From positions 668,206 to 732,205 of the forward strand of contig NZ_JAFLND010000003.1 in the NCBI RefSeq assembly GCF_017313105.1: a DNA stretch of 64,000 nucleotides, read 5' to 3'. The position numbers were made by a program, and so were the translations under genes. Below are positions 25,910-34,543 of the stretch, in pieces. This stretch comes from [Muricauda] lutisoli (nom. illeg.). Lineage in GTDB: Bacteria; Bacteroidota; Bacteroidia; Flavobacteriales; Flavobacteriaceae. The notes under the pieces were generated by a model. It made no database searches. It worked only from the letters and a program-made list of their open reading frames with translations, and had not been told where the DNA came from. How positions within the stretch are numbered: position 1 is the first letter of the stretch; each line of letters begins with the position of its first letter.

Positions 25910-27406
25910 TTAATTTATCGGCGAAGAAAGGATTCCATAAAAGGCTTTAATGCCATAAGCCAACTGACCAATTTTTACGTTTTCGTTCGGGCTATGTTGA
26001 TTGTTGTCCGGATTTACAACGGGCACAATAAAGGCAGGAATCTTTAATTCGTTGATGAAAGGAGAAATAGGTACGGTACCGCCCATGGTTCGAATTTGAA
26101 TAACTTCCTGCCCAAAGCTTTGGTTTAAGGTGTTAACAATAAACTCACCATACGGATTGTCCAATTCGGTTCGGAAAGCATCGGTTACGCTACCCTCTTC
26201 CACGGTCACGATCTTATCAAATTGCATGCGCTCCTCTTTGGAAGGTACATGGTCCAAAACCTTATATCCTTGCTTAGTGATATGATTTTTAACCAGTTGT
26301 TTCAATCGGTTGCCGTCACTCTCCACGACCAGCCTCAAATCCAGTTCGGCAGTGGCACTTTCGGGAACAATGGTTCTGGCCTTGTCGCCTACCCAACCAG
26401 ATCCCAGTCCACGAATGTTCAGGGAAGGATATTGCAGGGCTTCTTGATAAAAACCTCCAACTTTTTCAGCTGTTTTAAACTGAAGTTTTTCTGAGATAGC
26501 TTCATCACTGTCGGGAACACTTTTTAAAATGGAATCTGTTTTTTCATCAATGGAAATACCATCGTAATAGCCTGGAATGGTCACTCTTCCTTCAGTATCT
26601 TTCATTGTAGCCAGCAATTGTGCCAACTGGAACCCAGGATTTGGGGCATAATTGCCATAATGTCCACTATGTTGTGGTTTGATGGGGCCGTAAGTCGTCA
26701 GGGTCAATGTGGTGATGCCACGACATCCATACACCACGGTTGGGTTTTCAGAAGCATGGACAGGTCCGTCCACTATCATTAAAAAGTCGGAATCCAACAA
26801 TTCGCGATACTGTTTTACGGCAGCAGGCAAAGGTTTACTGCTCTTCTCTTCCTCACTGTCCAAAATCACCTTGATATTGAACGGAATTTCCTTTCCATCT
26901 TTCTGTAATAGGTCCATGGCATTCAAGAGCATCACAATAGGCGATTTGTCATCGGAAGTCGATCTTCCGAACAAACGCCAATCGTAGTTGATGTCGTCGC
27001 CCAATTCATCAAAGGAGACTGTTTCAAACCCATCATCTTTGGGAGCTTTCAACACCACTTCATACGGATTGGGCTGATTCCATTTGGAAGGGTCGACGGA
27101 TTGCCCATCAAAATGCATGTAAATAAGTACGGTAGGCTTGTCGCTGTTCATTGGCATTGCCGCAAAGAATAAAGGAAGACCTTCCGTATCCAGAACAGCA
27201 GTATTAAAACCTCTATCGCCAAACTTTCGCTTGAGCCACATAATGTTACGGTCAATGTCGGCCGCATCCAATGCATCGTTGGGAATGGCGATAAATTCAC
27301 GGATTTCGTTGATGGCATCTGCAACTTGAGATTTTATGGCTACATCATCTTGTGCAAAAGCGGAAAAAGCAAGGAAAAGGGAAACTAAGGACAGTGTTTT
27401 TTTCAT
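25910..27406 (-). CDS. M20-family metallopeptidase, secreted
   Basis: 498 residues with a cleavable signal peptide (KKTLSLVSLFLAFSAFAQDD), so it is exported. Zinc-site segments of the M20/M25/M40 family can be picked out: YMHFDGQSVD, FGRSTSDDKSPIVMLLNAM, ILDSEEEKSSKPL and HSPNENVKIGQ near the C-terminus. A dimerisation/lid domain lies in the middle (GHYGNYAPNPGFQLAQLL). I chose the ATG at 27406 over one four codons upstream. Probably a di- or aminopeptidase. It follows trpA by 33 bases on the same strand and may be read from the trp transcript. Confidence 0.87.
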   Translation of the reverse strand: MKKTLSLVSLFLAFSAFAQDDVAIKSQVADAINEIREFIAIPNDALDAADIDRNIMWLKRKFGDRGFNTAVLDTEGLPLFFAAMPMNSDKPTVLIYMHFDGQSVDPSKWNQPNPYEVVLKAPKDDGFETVSFDELGDDINYDWRLFGRSTSDDKSPIVMLLNAMDLLQKDGKEIPFNIKVILDSEEEKSSKPLPAAVKQYRELLDSDFLMIVDGPVHASENPTVVYGCRGITTLTLTTYGPIKPQHSGHYGNYAPNPGFQLAQLLATMKDTEGRVTIPGYYDGISIDEKTDSILKSVPDSDEAISEKLQFKTAEKVGGFYQEALQYPSLNIRGLGSGWVGDKARTIVPESATAELDLRLVVESDGNRLKQLVKNHITKQGYKVLDHVPSKEERMQFDKIVTVEEGSVTDAFRTELDNPYGEFIVNTLNQSFGQEVIQIRTMGGTVPISPFINELKIPAFIVPVVNPDNNQHSPNENVKIGQLAYGIKAFYGILSSPIN

Positions 27407-27439
27407 GGAACAAATCATCTTGATTTTAAAAACCGAAAT

Positions 27440-28207
27440 TTAACGAATTTGCTTCACAAAGTCACCAATACCATCCACTCCATTTGCTGTTAAATGTTTG
27501 ATGAATGCCGAACCAATGATAGCTCCCTTGGCTTTTTGTGTAGCTTGCTCAAATGTTTCCGCATTGCTGATACCGAATCCAACGATTTGTGGATTGTTCA
27601 GCCCCATATTTGCAATGCGATTAAAATATTCCGATTGCTCACTGCCGAACCCTTGTTTGGCCCCAGTGGTACTGGCCGAGCTCACCATATAAATAAACCC
27701 TTCGGAAGCATCGTCTATGGCTTTGATGCGTTCGTTACTCGTTTGTGGAGTAATCAGGAAAACATTGATCAATCCGTGTTTTTTAAAAATGTCCTCATAT
27801 TCCTCTTGGTAAACATCTAAAGGTAGATCGGGAAGAATGAGACCATCGATTCCGATTTCTTCGCATTGGGCACAAAATTCCTCCACGCCATATTGGAGCA
27901 CAGGATTAAAATAGCCCATCAAAATCAGAGGTATCGAAACCGTTTTGCGAATATCTTTCAATTGCTCAAAGAGCAGCGAGGTGTTCATTCCATTTTTAAG
28001 GGCGGCCGTGGAACTTTCTTGAATGGTTGGGCCGTCCGCCAATGGGTCACTGAACGGCAATCCTATCTCGATGAGGTCTACACCGTTTTTTTCCAGCTCT
28101 TGGATGATCTTGACGGTATCATCCAGATTGGGGTAACCTGCTGAAAAATATATGGAGAGAATTTTTTTGTCCTCTTGTAATTTTTGTTTGATTCTATTCA
28201 TGTTCAA
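27440..28207 (-). CDS. trpA: Tryptophan synthase alpha chain
   Basis: Cleaves indole-3-glycerol phosphate to indole, which passes to TrpB. 255 residues, TIM barrel. The catalytic glutamate is in LIEIGLPFSDPLADGPTIQ and the aspartate in GIDGLILPDLPL; the phosphate-binding end VGFGISNAE is present. Two possible ATGs lie two codons apart (28207, 28201). Last trp gene of the operon; a 70-bp palindromic element separates it from trpB. Confidence 0.97.
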   Translation of the reverse strand: MNMNRIKQKLQEDKKILSIYFSAGYPNLDDTVKIIQELEKNGVDLIEIGLPFSDPLADGPTIQESSTAALKNGMNTSLLFEQLKDIRKTVSIPLILMGYFNPVLQYGVEEFCAQCEEIGIDGLILPDLPLDVYQEEYEDIFKKHGLINVFLITPQTSNERIKAIDDASEGFIYMVSSASTTGAKQGFGSEQSEYFNRIANMGLNNPQIVGFGISNAETFEQATQKAKGAIIGSAFIKHLTANGVDGIGDFVKQIR

Positions 28208-28230
28208 TGCTAGTATTCAAAATTAAAAGT

Positions 28231-28300
28231 TGTCATTCCGCAATTGATGCGGAATCCGGTTTCAATCCGGTTTTTGGATTCCTGCTTTTGCGGGAATGAC
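28231..28300. repeat. Palindromic repeat element, copy A (between trpB and trpA)
   Basis: A 70-base unit with ends TGTCATTCC and GGAATGAC, made of two hairpins: one around GCAATTGATGC, the other ATTCCTGC-TTTT-GCGGGAAT. It is the same family as the copies at 30960, 31047/31387 and 32431. Confidence 0.8.
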
Positions 28301-28306
28301 GTTCGG

Positions 28307-29491
28307 TTATAATTTAAAATAATCAATATAGTTCTGTAAATCTTTGTCGCCGCGCCCTGATAGGTTCACCACCACAACCTCATCGGGATTGAACTTTCGG
28401 CTCTCAAAAATGGCCAGTGCATGGGAAGTTTCAATGGCCGGAATAATACCTTCCAATTTGCAGAGCTCCAATCCAGCTTTCATGGCATCATCATCGGTAA
28501 TGGAAATGAACTCTCCACGACCCGAAGCGTACAAGTGGGCGTGCATCGGTCCGACCCCAGGGTAATCCAATCCTGCTGAAATGGAGTAGGGTTCGGTAAT
28601 TTGTCCATCTTGGGTTTGCATCAACAAGGTTTTGCTACCGTGAATAATACCAACTTTTCCCAAGGCAGATGTCGCGGCGCTCTCACCTGAATCAATTCCC
28701 TTTCCGGCAGCCTCAACGGCAATGATTCCCACTTCGGGAACATCCAAATAATGATAAAATGCTCCAGCAGCATTACTTCCACCGCCCACACAGGCCACTA
28801 CGTAATCTGGGTTTTCCCCTCCTTCTTTTTCTTGAAGCTGATATTTGATTTCTTCCGAGATCACCGATTGGAAACGGGCCACCATATCAGGATAGGGGTG
28901 CGGTCCTACTACAGAACCGATGATATAATGCGTGTTCACAGGATTATTGATCCAGTCACGAATTGCTTCGTTGGTTGCATCTTTTAAGGTTTTACTGCCC
29001 GATGTAGCAGGTCTAACCTCGGCTCCCAACATTTTCATACGGGCCACGTTCGGTGCTTGGCGGGCAATATCGATTTCCCCCATGTACACCACACATTTAA
29101 TTCCCATTAATGCACATACAGTCGCTGTTGCCACACCGTGTTGACCTGCACCTGTTTCAGCTATGATCCTGTTCTTGCCCAATTTTTTGGCCATTAGTAT
29201 TTGGCCGATGGTATTGTTGACCTTGTGGGCTCCCGTATGGCAGAGGTCTTCTCGTTTCAAGTAGATTTTTGTGTTGTACTTTTCGGATAGGCGCTTTGCA
29301 AAATAAAGAGGTGTTGGTCGGCCAACGTAATCCTTCAGTAATTGATGAAACTCCTTTTTAAAGGAAGGTTCTTCCATAATGCTGAGGTAGTTTTGCCTAA
29401 GTTCCTCGCAATTGGGATATAGCATTTCTGGGATAAAAGCACCCCCGAACTCACCATAGTATCCCCGTTCATCAGCATGATAGCTTTTCAT
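28307..29491 (-). CDS. trpB: Tryptophan synthase beta chain
   Basis: PLP enzyme that joins indole and serine to make tryptophan. 394 residues, typical of TrpB1. The PLP lysine is in [18 protein letters not shown]; the glycine-rich phosphate loop is [13 protein letters not shown]; the catalytic-site segment [13 protein letters not shown] and C-terminal [11 protein letters not shown] are conserved. It starts 13 bases after trpF. Confidence 0.98.
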   Translation of the reverse strand: MKSYHADERGYYGEFGGAFIPEMLYPNCEELRQNYLSIMEEPSFKKEFHQLLKDYVGRPTPLYFAKRLSEKYNTKIYLKREDLCHTGAHKVNNTIGQILMAKKLGKNRIIAETGAGQHGVATATVCALMGIKCVVYMGEIDIARQAPNVARMKMLGAEVRPATSGSKTLKDATNEAIRDWINNPVNTHYIIGSVVGPHPYPDMVARFQSVISEEIKYQLQEKEGGENPDYVVACVGGGSNAAGAFYHYLDVPEVGIIAVEAAGKGIDSGESAATSALGKVGIIHGSKTLLMQTQDGQITEPYSISAGLDYPGVGPMHAHLYASGRGEFISITDDDAMKAGLELCKLEGIIPAIETSHALAIFESRKFNPDEVVVVNLSGRGDKDLQNYIDYFKL

Positions 29492-29504
29492 TGGTTTTTA
29501 TTTT

Positions 29505-30155
29505 TTAGTTGCGAACGCTATTCAGCGATTCGATAAATACTTTTAGATCATCTATGTTTTTTAGGCCCGGGGCCGTCTCAAATTTACTGTTCACATCAAT
29601 GGCAAAACAGTTTTTGGAAGCGGGACTATTTAAAAAGTCCTGTAACTTTTCCTTGGAATCCAATCCAATGCCACCGCTTAAAAAGTAGGGCTTGTCGGAT
29701 GAGTATTTTTCCAGGACCGACCAGTCAAAGGTATAACCATTGCCGCCTGGTAGTTTTCCTTTGGTGTCAAAAAGAAAATAATCACAGACCTCTTCATAAT
29801 CTTTCAATACGTCAAAATCAAAATCATCCTTTATGGAAAATACTTTGATGATGTCTGGATTTCTCGACTGTGCTGGAAATGACAGAAATCTATCTTTTAA
29901 TTGTTGACAAAATCCCACACTTTCCTTTCCATGGAGTTGTACGGCATCCAGTTTATAATGGCCGACTTTTTCTAAGACTTCTTCCAAAGGGGCGTCCACA
30001 AAAACCCCCACTTTTTTGATGGAACCGGGCAATGCAGGCATCTCTCCCGAAAAATAACGGGAAGAAGGTTCCCAGAAAATAAAACCCAAATAATCAGGTT
30101 GCAATGTTGCTACCTCTTCTGGGTTATGATTCATGCCACAAATCTTTAGTTTCAT
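29505..30155 (-). CDS. trpF: Phosphoribosylanthranilate isomerase
   Basis: 216-residue TIM-barrel enzyme that isomerises PRA to CdRP, the third step of tryptophan synthesis. Conserved CGMNHNPEEV (catalytic Cys), YLGFIFWEPSSRYF, DAVQLHGKE, LFDTKGKLPGGNGYTFDW (catalytic Asp) and LSGGIG are all present. It begins 8 bases after trpC; the two are separate, not fused as in E. coli. Confidence 0.96.
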   Translation of the reverse strand: MKLKICGMNHNPEEVATLQPDYLGFIFWEPSSRYFSGEMPALPGSIKKVGVFVDAPLEEVLEKVGHYKLDAVQLHGKESVGFCQQLKDRFLSFPAQSRNPDIIKVFSIKDDFDFDVLKDYEEVCDYFLFDTKGKLPGGNGYTFDWSVLEKYSSDKPYFLSGGIGLDSKEKLQDFLNSPASKNCFAIDVNSKFETAPGLKNIDDLKVFIESLNSVRN

Positions 30156-30163
30156 CGTTATAG

Positions 30164-30949
30164 TTAAGCGATTATTTTCTCAATAAACTTTTTGGCACTT
30201 TCACCCGGTTCGTCTGTCTTCATGAAATTTTCGCCAATTAAAAAACCTTGATAGTCGAACTCCTTTAACTCACGAATGGCCTCCACAGAGCTAATGCCAC
30301 TTTCAGAAACTTTTACAAAATCATCTGGAATTTTTTTCGACAAGGTTTTACTGATGTCCAAATCAACTTCAAAGGATTTAAGGTTTCGATTGTTCACGCC
30401 CAACATATCCAAACTCGGCATCAGGGATTTTTCCAGTTCCTCTTCATTGTGTACTTCCAAAAGTACATCCAACCCCAAACCTTTGGCCAATTCGGACAAG
30501 GTCTTGATTTCTTCTTTGGACAATATGGCGGCAATCAATAAAATAACATCGGCACCATATGCTTTGGCCTCCACAATTTGATATTCATCTATGATGAACT
30601 CCTTTCGCAAAATGGGAATGTTGGTGGATGCTCGTGCAAGGACGAGATCGTCCAAAGAGCCCCCAAAATATTTGCCATCGGTTAGCACGGACATCCCACA
30701 GGCTCCTGCATCAGCGTAGCCCTTGGCCACATCCTGTACGCTCAAGCTTTGATTGATCACCGATTTTGATGGGGAGCGACGCTTGTGCTCGGCAATAATG
30801 CCCGAGTTGCTTTTGCGCAAAACTTCTGCCAAAGAAACAGAGGTGCGCTCCATCATCACTGAAGCCTCTAGTTGTGGTAGGGTGATTAGCGATTTTTTTA
30901 AATCGACTTCTTTGCGTTTATCGGCTACTATTTTATCTAGTATGTTCAT
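30164..30949 (-). CDS. trpC: Indole-3-glycerol phosphate synthase
   Basis: 261 residues. Ring closure of CdRP to indole-3-glycerol phosphate. Conserved motifs: IIAEHKRRSPSKSVI (catalytic Lys), VLTDGKYFGGSL, PILRKEFIIDEYQI, LLEVHNEEEL, GVNNRNLKSFEV and SESGISS. The gap to trpD upstream holds two repeat elements and a GIY-YIG gene. Confidence 0.97.
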   Translation of the reverse strand: MNILDKIVADKRKEVDLKKSLITLPQLEASVMMERTSVSLAEVLRKSNSGIIAEHKRRSPSKSVINQSLSVQDVAKGYADAGACGMSVLTDGKYFGGSLDDLVLARASTNIPILRKEFIIDEYQIVEAKAYGADVILLIAAILSKEEIKTLSELAKGLGLDVLLEVHNEEELEKSLMPSLDMLGVNNRNLKSFEVDLDISKTLSKKIPDDFVKVSESGISSVEAIRELKEFDYQGFLIGENFMKTDEPGESAKKFIEKIIA

Positions 30950-30959
30950 TTTTTATTGT

Positions 30960-31029
30960 TGTCACTCCGCGTTTGATGCGGGATCTATTTTTATGTGTGC
31001 ACTGGATTCCTGCTTTCGCAGGAATGACA
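30960..31029. repeat. Palindromic repeat element, copy B (upstream of trpC)
   Basis: A 70-base unit, TGTCACTCC...GGAATGACA, with a left hairpin (TCCGC/GCGGGA) and a right hairpin ATTCCTGC-TTTC-GCAGGAAT. It is flanked by the direct repeat ATTGT on both sides (30955-30959 and 31030-31034), like a target-site duplication. Confidence 0.82.
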
Positions 31030-31046
31030 ATTGTTTTTGTTTCATT

Positions 31047-31076
31047 TGTCATCCCGCACCTGATGCGGGATCTATC
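31047..31076. repeat. Left half of palindromic element C, bordering the GIY-YIG gene
   Basis: Reads TGTCATCCCGC then GATGCGGGATCTATC: the left hairpin of the element, with arms TCCCGC/GCGGGA. It ends within the stop codon of the GIY-YIG gene; the matching right half is at 31387. Confidence 0.82.
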
Positions 31077-31377
31077 AAGAATACCAATCATAGGCTAAAT
31101 CACTCCAATTGGGATTATCTTTTTCAATCATATCAATCTTCCATTGTCTTTTCCATTTTTTCAGTCGTTTTTCCCTAGTTATTGCATCGTTCACGTTTTG
31201 ATGTGTTTCAAAGTAGACTAAAGTTTTGAGTCCATATTTTTTCGTGAATCCATCAATAACTCCCTCTTTATGTTCTTGAACCCTCCGTTCCAAGGAATTG
31301 GTGATGCCAATGTATAACGTTCCATTACGTTTGTTGGTTAAAATGTAAACATAATATTGATGAACGTTCTTAAGCAT
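31075..31377 (-). CDS. GIY-YIG nuclease-family protein inside a palindromic element
   Basis: 100-residue single-domain protein of the small UPF0213/YhbQ-like GIY-YIG group. The motif pair is YYVYIL...LYIGIT (residues 8-24), the catalytic arginine is in SLERRVQEH, and the metal-binding glutamate is in ITREKRLKKWKRQWK. The gene is bounded exactly by the two halves of the repeat (31047-31076 and 31387-31412) and splits the trpD-trpC gap without breaking any trp gene. It lies in the same direction as the operon, so it is probably transcribed with it. It is not a tryptophan gene; it looks like a passenger or mobility gene. Confidence 0.85.
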   Translation of the reverse strand: MLKNVHQYYVYILTNKRNGTLYIGITNSLERRVQEHKEGVIDGFTKKYGLKTLVYFETHQNVNDAITREKRLKKWKRQWKIDMIEKDNPNWSDLAYDWYS

Positions 31378-31386
31378 TTATTTTTA

Positions 31387-31412
31387 GGATTCCTGCTTTC
31401 GCAGGAATGACA
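31387..31412. repeat. Right half of palindromic element C, bordering the GIY-YIG gene
   Basis: Reads GGATTCCTGCTTTC then GCAGGAATGACA: the right hairpin with 8-bp arms. Together with the left half at 31047 it makes inverted ends (TGTCAT...ATGACA) of a 366-bp cassette. Confidence 0.82.
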
Positions 31413-31424
31413 ATCAGATCAAAT

Positions 31425-32420
31425 TTAGTCCTTACTCAATTCCTGTAATTTTTTTAGGGCTTTCAGTCCTTTACCACCAAACAAGGATTCTTTAGCTTTT
31501 TCAAAGCCTTCTTTTGGTGTGGTGCCTTCCACGGTGGCAATGGCAACCCCTGCATTGGCACAGACCACATTGTTCTGGGCATCGGTACCTTTGCCTTGCA
31601 AAATATCCATAAAAATTTGAGCTGACTCAGCGACATCTTCACCACCTTTGATTTCCTCTTGTGAAACTTTTTCCACGCCAAAATCAGCTGGTTTCAACAT
31701 GGCTTCGGTATGGTTGGATATGGTTTTGGTATCGCCTGTCAATGAGATTTCGTCATATCCGTCCAATGCATTTAGAATGGTGAACTTTTTGTCCGTGTTC
31801 TGATACAGATAACCGTACATTCTGGCCAACTCCAAATTAAATACGCCCACCATCTGATTTTTTGGAAATGCAGGATTGACCATAGGTCCCAACATATTGA
31901 AAAATGTTTTCACCGCCAACGCTCTTCGGATGGGTGCCACATTTTTCATTGCAGGGTGGAACAAGGGGGCGTGCAGCACACAAATACCGGCTTCTTCAAT
32001 GGTTTTCCTTAGAAAATCGGCCTCATTGCTAAATTTGATGCCCAAAAATTCCATGACGTTGCTGCTTCCACATTTGGAAGAAACCCCGTAGTTTCCGTGT
32101 TTGGTCACATGTATTCCGGCTCCTGCGGTCACAAAGGACGCCAAAGTGGAAATATTAAAGGTGTCTTTGCCATCTCCACCTGTTCCACAAAGGTCAATGG
32201 GGTCGTACTCGGCAAGATCAACAGCCAAACAGAGTTCCAAAAGGGCATCGCGAAAGCCTTCAAGTTCCTCAATGGTCACACTTCGCATCATATAAACCGT
32301 TAAAAATGCTGCAATTTGCGAAGTGTTGTAATCTCCCTTGGCAATGTTTACCAATATTTGCTTGGCTTCTTCCTTGGGGAGAATCTCGTGATTGATCAGT
32401 TTATTTAAAGTCTCTTTCAT
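31425..32420 (-). CDS. trpD: Anthranilate phosphoribosyltransferase
   Basis: 331 residues. Transfers phosphoribose from PRPP to anthranilate. The PRPP-binding GTGGDGKDTFNIST loop, the HGNYGVSSKCGSSNVMEFLG block and RRALAVKTFFNMLGPMVNP are conserved. Separate from trpG here, unlike the E. coli fusion. A degenerate palindromic element sits just upstream. Confidence 0.97.
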   Translation of the reverse strand: MKETLNKLINHEILPKEEAKQILVNIAKGDYNTSQIAAFLTVYMMRSVTIEELEGFRDALLELCLAVDLAEYDPIDLCGTGGDGKDTFNISTLASFVTAGAGIHVTKHGNYGVSSKCGSSNVMEFLGIKFSNEADFLRKTIEEAGICVLHAPLFHPAMKNVAPIRRALAVKTFFNMLGPMVNPAFPKNQMVGVFNLELARMYGYLYQNTDKKFTILNALDGYDEISLTGDTKTISNHTEAMLKPADFGVEKVSQEEIKGGEDVAESAQIFMDILQGKGTDAQNNVVCANAGVAIATVEGTTPKEGFEKAKESLFGGKGLKALKKLQELSKD

Positions 32421-32430
32421 TGTTCATCTT

Positions 32431-32497
32431 TGTAATTCCTGCAAGGGCAGGTATCTATTTATTGTTATTTTGGATTCCCAACTGCGTGGTAATTACA
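32431..32497. repeat. Palindromic repeat element, copy D (degenerate; between trpG and trpD)
   Basis: A 67-base unit, TGTAATTCC...GGTAATTACA, with the same two-hairpin plan and the internal landmarks GGTATCTATT and TGGATTCCC. More diverged than copies A-C, so probably older. Confidence 0.65.
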
Positions 32498-32503
32498 TAT
32501 ACA

Positions 32504-33070
32504 TTAGGAGTTCAACCAATTCTTTAGCATTTGCTTTCCTTTTGGTGTCAAAACGGACTCTGGGTGAAACTGTACGGCCGTTACATCGTATTCTTTATGT
32601 CTAAGGGACATCACTTGTCCGTTTTCATCCACTGCCGTGGTTTCCAACACTTCTGGTAAATTAGGGTCCACCACCCAAGAATGGTACCTTCCCACCTGAA
32701 GCATTTTTGGCATATTGGTATAAATGGGGTCGTCATTGGTCACGGTTATCGTGGTATCCACTCCATGGTATACTTGGTCCAAATTAATCAAGGTGCCACC
32801 AAACACCTCTCCAATGGCCTGAAGCCCCAAACAAACTCCAAAAATACGTTTGGTGGGAGCATAGGTTTTGATGATTTTTTTTAAAAGTCCTGCTTCATCC
32901 GGAATTCCGGGTCCAGGAGAGAGTACAATGTATTCAAACGGCTCGACTTCGTCCAAAGTGAGCTGGTCGTTCCGCTTTACGGTTACCTCACAATCCAAAT
33001 CTTCCAGATAGTGTACCAAATTGTAGGTGAAACTATCGTAGTTGTCTATCATTAAAATCTTTCTTCCCAT
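32504..33070 (-). CDS. trpG: Anthranilate synthase glutamine amidotransferase component
   Basis: 188 residues, class I glutamine amidotransferase. The nucleophile cysteine is in FGVCLGLQAIGEVFGG, the oxyanion region is LSPGPGIPDEAG, and the catalytic His-Glu pair is in AVQFHPESVLTPKG. It gives ammonia to TrpE; it could also serve PabB in folate synthesis. It begins 2 bases after trpE. Confidence 0.96.
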   Translation of the reverse strand: MGRKILMIDNYDSFTYNLVHYLEDLDCEVTVKRNDQLTLDEVEPFEYIVLSPGPGIPDEAGLLKKIIKTYAPTKRIFGVCLGLQAIGEVFGGTLINLDQVYHGVDTTITVTNDDPIYTNMPKMLQVGRYHSWVVDPNLPEVLETTAVDENGQVMSLRHKEYDVTAVQFHPESVLTPKGKQMLKNWLNS

Positions 33071-33072
33071 AC

Positions 33073-34470
33073 TTAGATCGTTTCGGCAATTTCCAGTGCT
33101 TTGTTCAATGCGCCCAGTTTATTGTAGGTTTCTTGTAATTCATCATCAGGATTGGAGGCTGCGACCAAACCTGCTCCTGCCTGATAATATAGTTCGTGGT
33201 CCTTGCTCAAAAAGGTTCGGATCATAATGGCGTGGTTAAAGTTGCCTTCAAAATCCATGAACCCAATAGCTCCTCCATAATAGGAACGGCTTGTTTTTTC
33301 ATATTTCTCTATGAGCTGCATGGCCATATGCTTGGGTGCTCCGCTCAAAGTTCCCGCAGGAAAGGTGTCGGCGACCACCTTCATGGTAGTGCTGTCCTTT
33401 TTCTTTTGACCTGTTACTTTGGATACTAAGTGGATAACATGTGAGAAATATTGGACTTCACGATAGGTTTCCACGTTCACCGTGTTTCCGTTGCGGCTCA
33501 AATCGTTTCTTGCAAGATCTACGAGCATCACGTGCTCGCTGTTTTCTTTTTCGTCCTGAGCCAGTTTTTTGGCCAGTTCGGCATCTTTTTCATCGTTTCC
33601 TGTACGCTTGTAGGTTCCAGCAATGGGGTGAATCTCCGCTTTGCCATCTTTTACGATCAACTGGGCTTCCGGGGAGCTGCCAAAGATTTTAAAATCACCA
33701 TAATCAAAATAAAATAGGTAAGGGGAGGGGTTAATGGATCTCAGTGCTCGATAAACGTTGAACTCGTCTCCCTTAAATTTTTGTTTGAACCGTCTGGAGA
33801 GTACCAATTGGAATACATCGCCCCGTTGACAATGCTTTTTGGCCAAGGCAACTTGTTCTTTGTAGTCCTCATCCTTTAGGTTGGATTCTGGCTCCCCTTC
33901 TTTATTAAAATTGTACGATGAAAAGGTGCGGACGTTGAAAAGTTGTTCCATTTCCTCTACATTGCTTTCGGAGTCGTAACAATGTGCGAACAAGTAGGCC
34001 TCATTTTTAAAATGATTGATGGCTATGATGTTCTGGTACACCGCATAATAAATATCGGGAATATTGGCTGAATCTTCTTTTTTGGAAATCTCTATATCCT
34101 CAAAATAGCGAACGGCATCGTATGCCATATATCCGAACAATCCGTTGTAAATGAATTTGAATCCGTTTTGTGTGGTCTTGAATTGTTTTCCAAAGTTGTG
34201 AATCATCTCGGTAACGTCGGTATCGACAGTGACATCAGTCACTTCCTTGGAGCCATCGGGAAAACGTTGTGTAATGGTTTCGTTCTCCACTTTAATCGAT
34301 GCAATGGGATTACAGCAGATATATGAAAAACTGTTGTCGTTGGCGTGGTAGTCACTACTTTCCAAAAGAATACTGTTCGGGAACTTGTCCCTGATCTTCA
34401 AGTAAACGCTCACGGGTGTAATGGTGTCCGCGAGGATTTTTTTGTAATGCGTCTTAAGCGTGTAACTCAT
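33073..34470 (-). CDS. trpE: Anthranilate synthase component I
   Basis: Makes anthranilate from chorismate, the committed step. 465 residues from the ATG at 34470; an open frame runs further to 34512 but crosses the attenuator hairpin. The chorismate-binding half has the conserved IAGTYKRTGNDEKDAELA, DLARNDLSRNG, THLxSK-type VIHLVSKVTGQ and FPAGTLSGAPKHMAMQLI, ending with QAGAGLVAASNP. The N-terminal LLESSD segment matches the tryptophan feedback-site motif. It heads trpEGD-CFBA; expression is probably controlled by the leader described below. Confidence 0.97.
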   Translation of the reverse strand: MSYTLKTHYKKILADTITPVSVYLKIRDKFPNSILLESSDYHANDNSFSYICCNPIASIKVENETITQRFPDGSKEVTDVTVDTDVTEMIHNFGKQFKTTQNGFKFIYNGLFGYMAYDAVRYFEDIEISKKEDSANIPDIYYAVYQNIIAINHFKNEAYLFAHCYDSESNVEEMEQLFNVRTFSSYNFNKEGEPESNLKDEDYKEQVALAKKHCQRGDVFQLVLSRRFKQKFKGDEFNVYRALRSINPSPYLFYFDYGDFKIFGSSPEAQLIVKDGKAEIHPIAGTYKRTGNDEKDAELAKKLAQDEKENSEHVMLVDLARNDLSRNGNTVNVETYREVQYFSHVIHLVSKVTGQKKKDSTTMKVVADTFPAGTLSGAPKHMAMQLIEKYEKTSRSYYGGAIGFMDFEGNFNHAIMIRTFLSKDHELYYQAGAGLVAASNPDDELQETYNKLGALNKALEIAETI

Positions 34471-34485
34471 TTGGTACTTATATAA

Positions 34486-34516
34486 ATTAAAAAAGGCTTG
34501 TCGTGATGACAAGCCT
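34486..34516 (-). terminator. trp attenuator (intrinsic terminator before trpE)
   Basis: On the minus strand a 9-bp stem AGGCTTGTC / GACAAGCCT with loop ATCAC is followed by six T, ending 15-20 bases before the trpE ATG. A competing 7-bp pairing exists between GTCGTGA at the end of the leader peptide (34544-34550) and TCACGAC in the loop and 3' arm (34500-34506). Confidence 0.85.
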
Positions 34517-34543
34517 CTTGTATGATTATAATGGGGACTTAGT

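Larger units (their letters stand above)
31047..31412 (-). mobile_element. Putative GIY-YIG/palindrome cassette in the trp operon
   Basis: 366 bp: right hairpin, nine bases, the GIY-YIG gene, then left hairpin. The ends are inverted (TGTCATTCCTGC against TGTCATCCCGC when read inward). Gene-free versions of the same repeat are at 28231, 30960 and 32431. The idea that the nuclease moves or maintains the repeat is inference. Confidence 0.45.

Noticed and set aside
34471..34512. trpE starting 14 codons further upstream (at 34512)
   Set aside because: That segment is the attenuator hairpin; the ATG at 34470 follows the terminator and matches the normal TrpE start.
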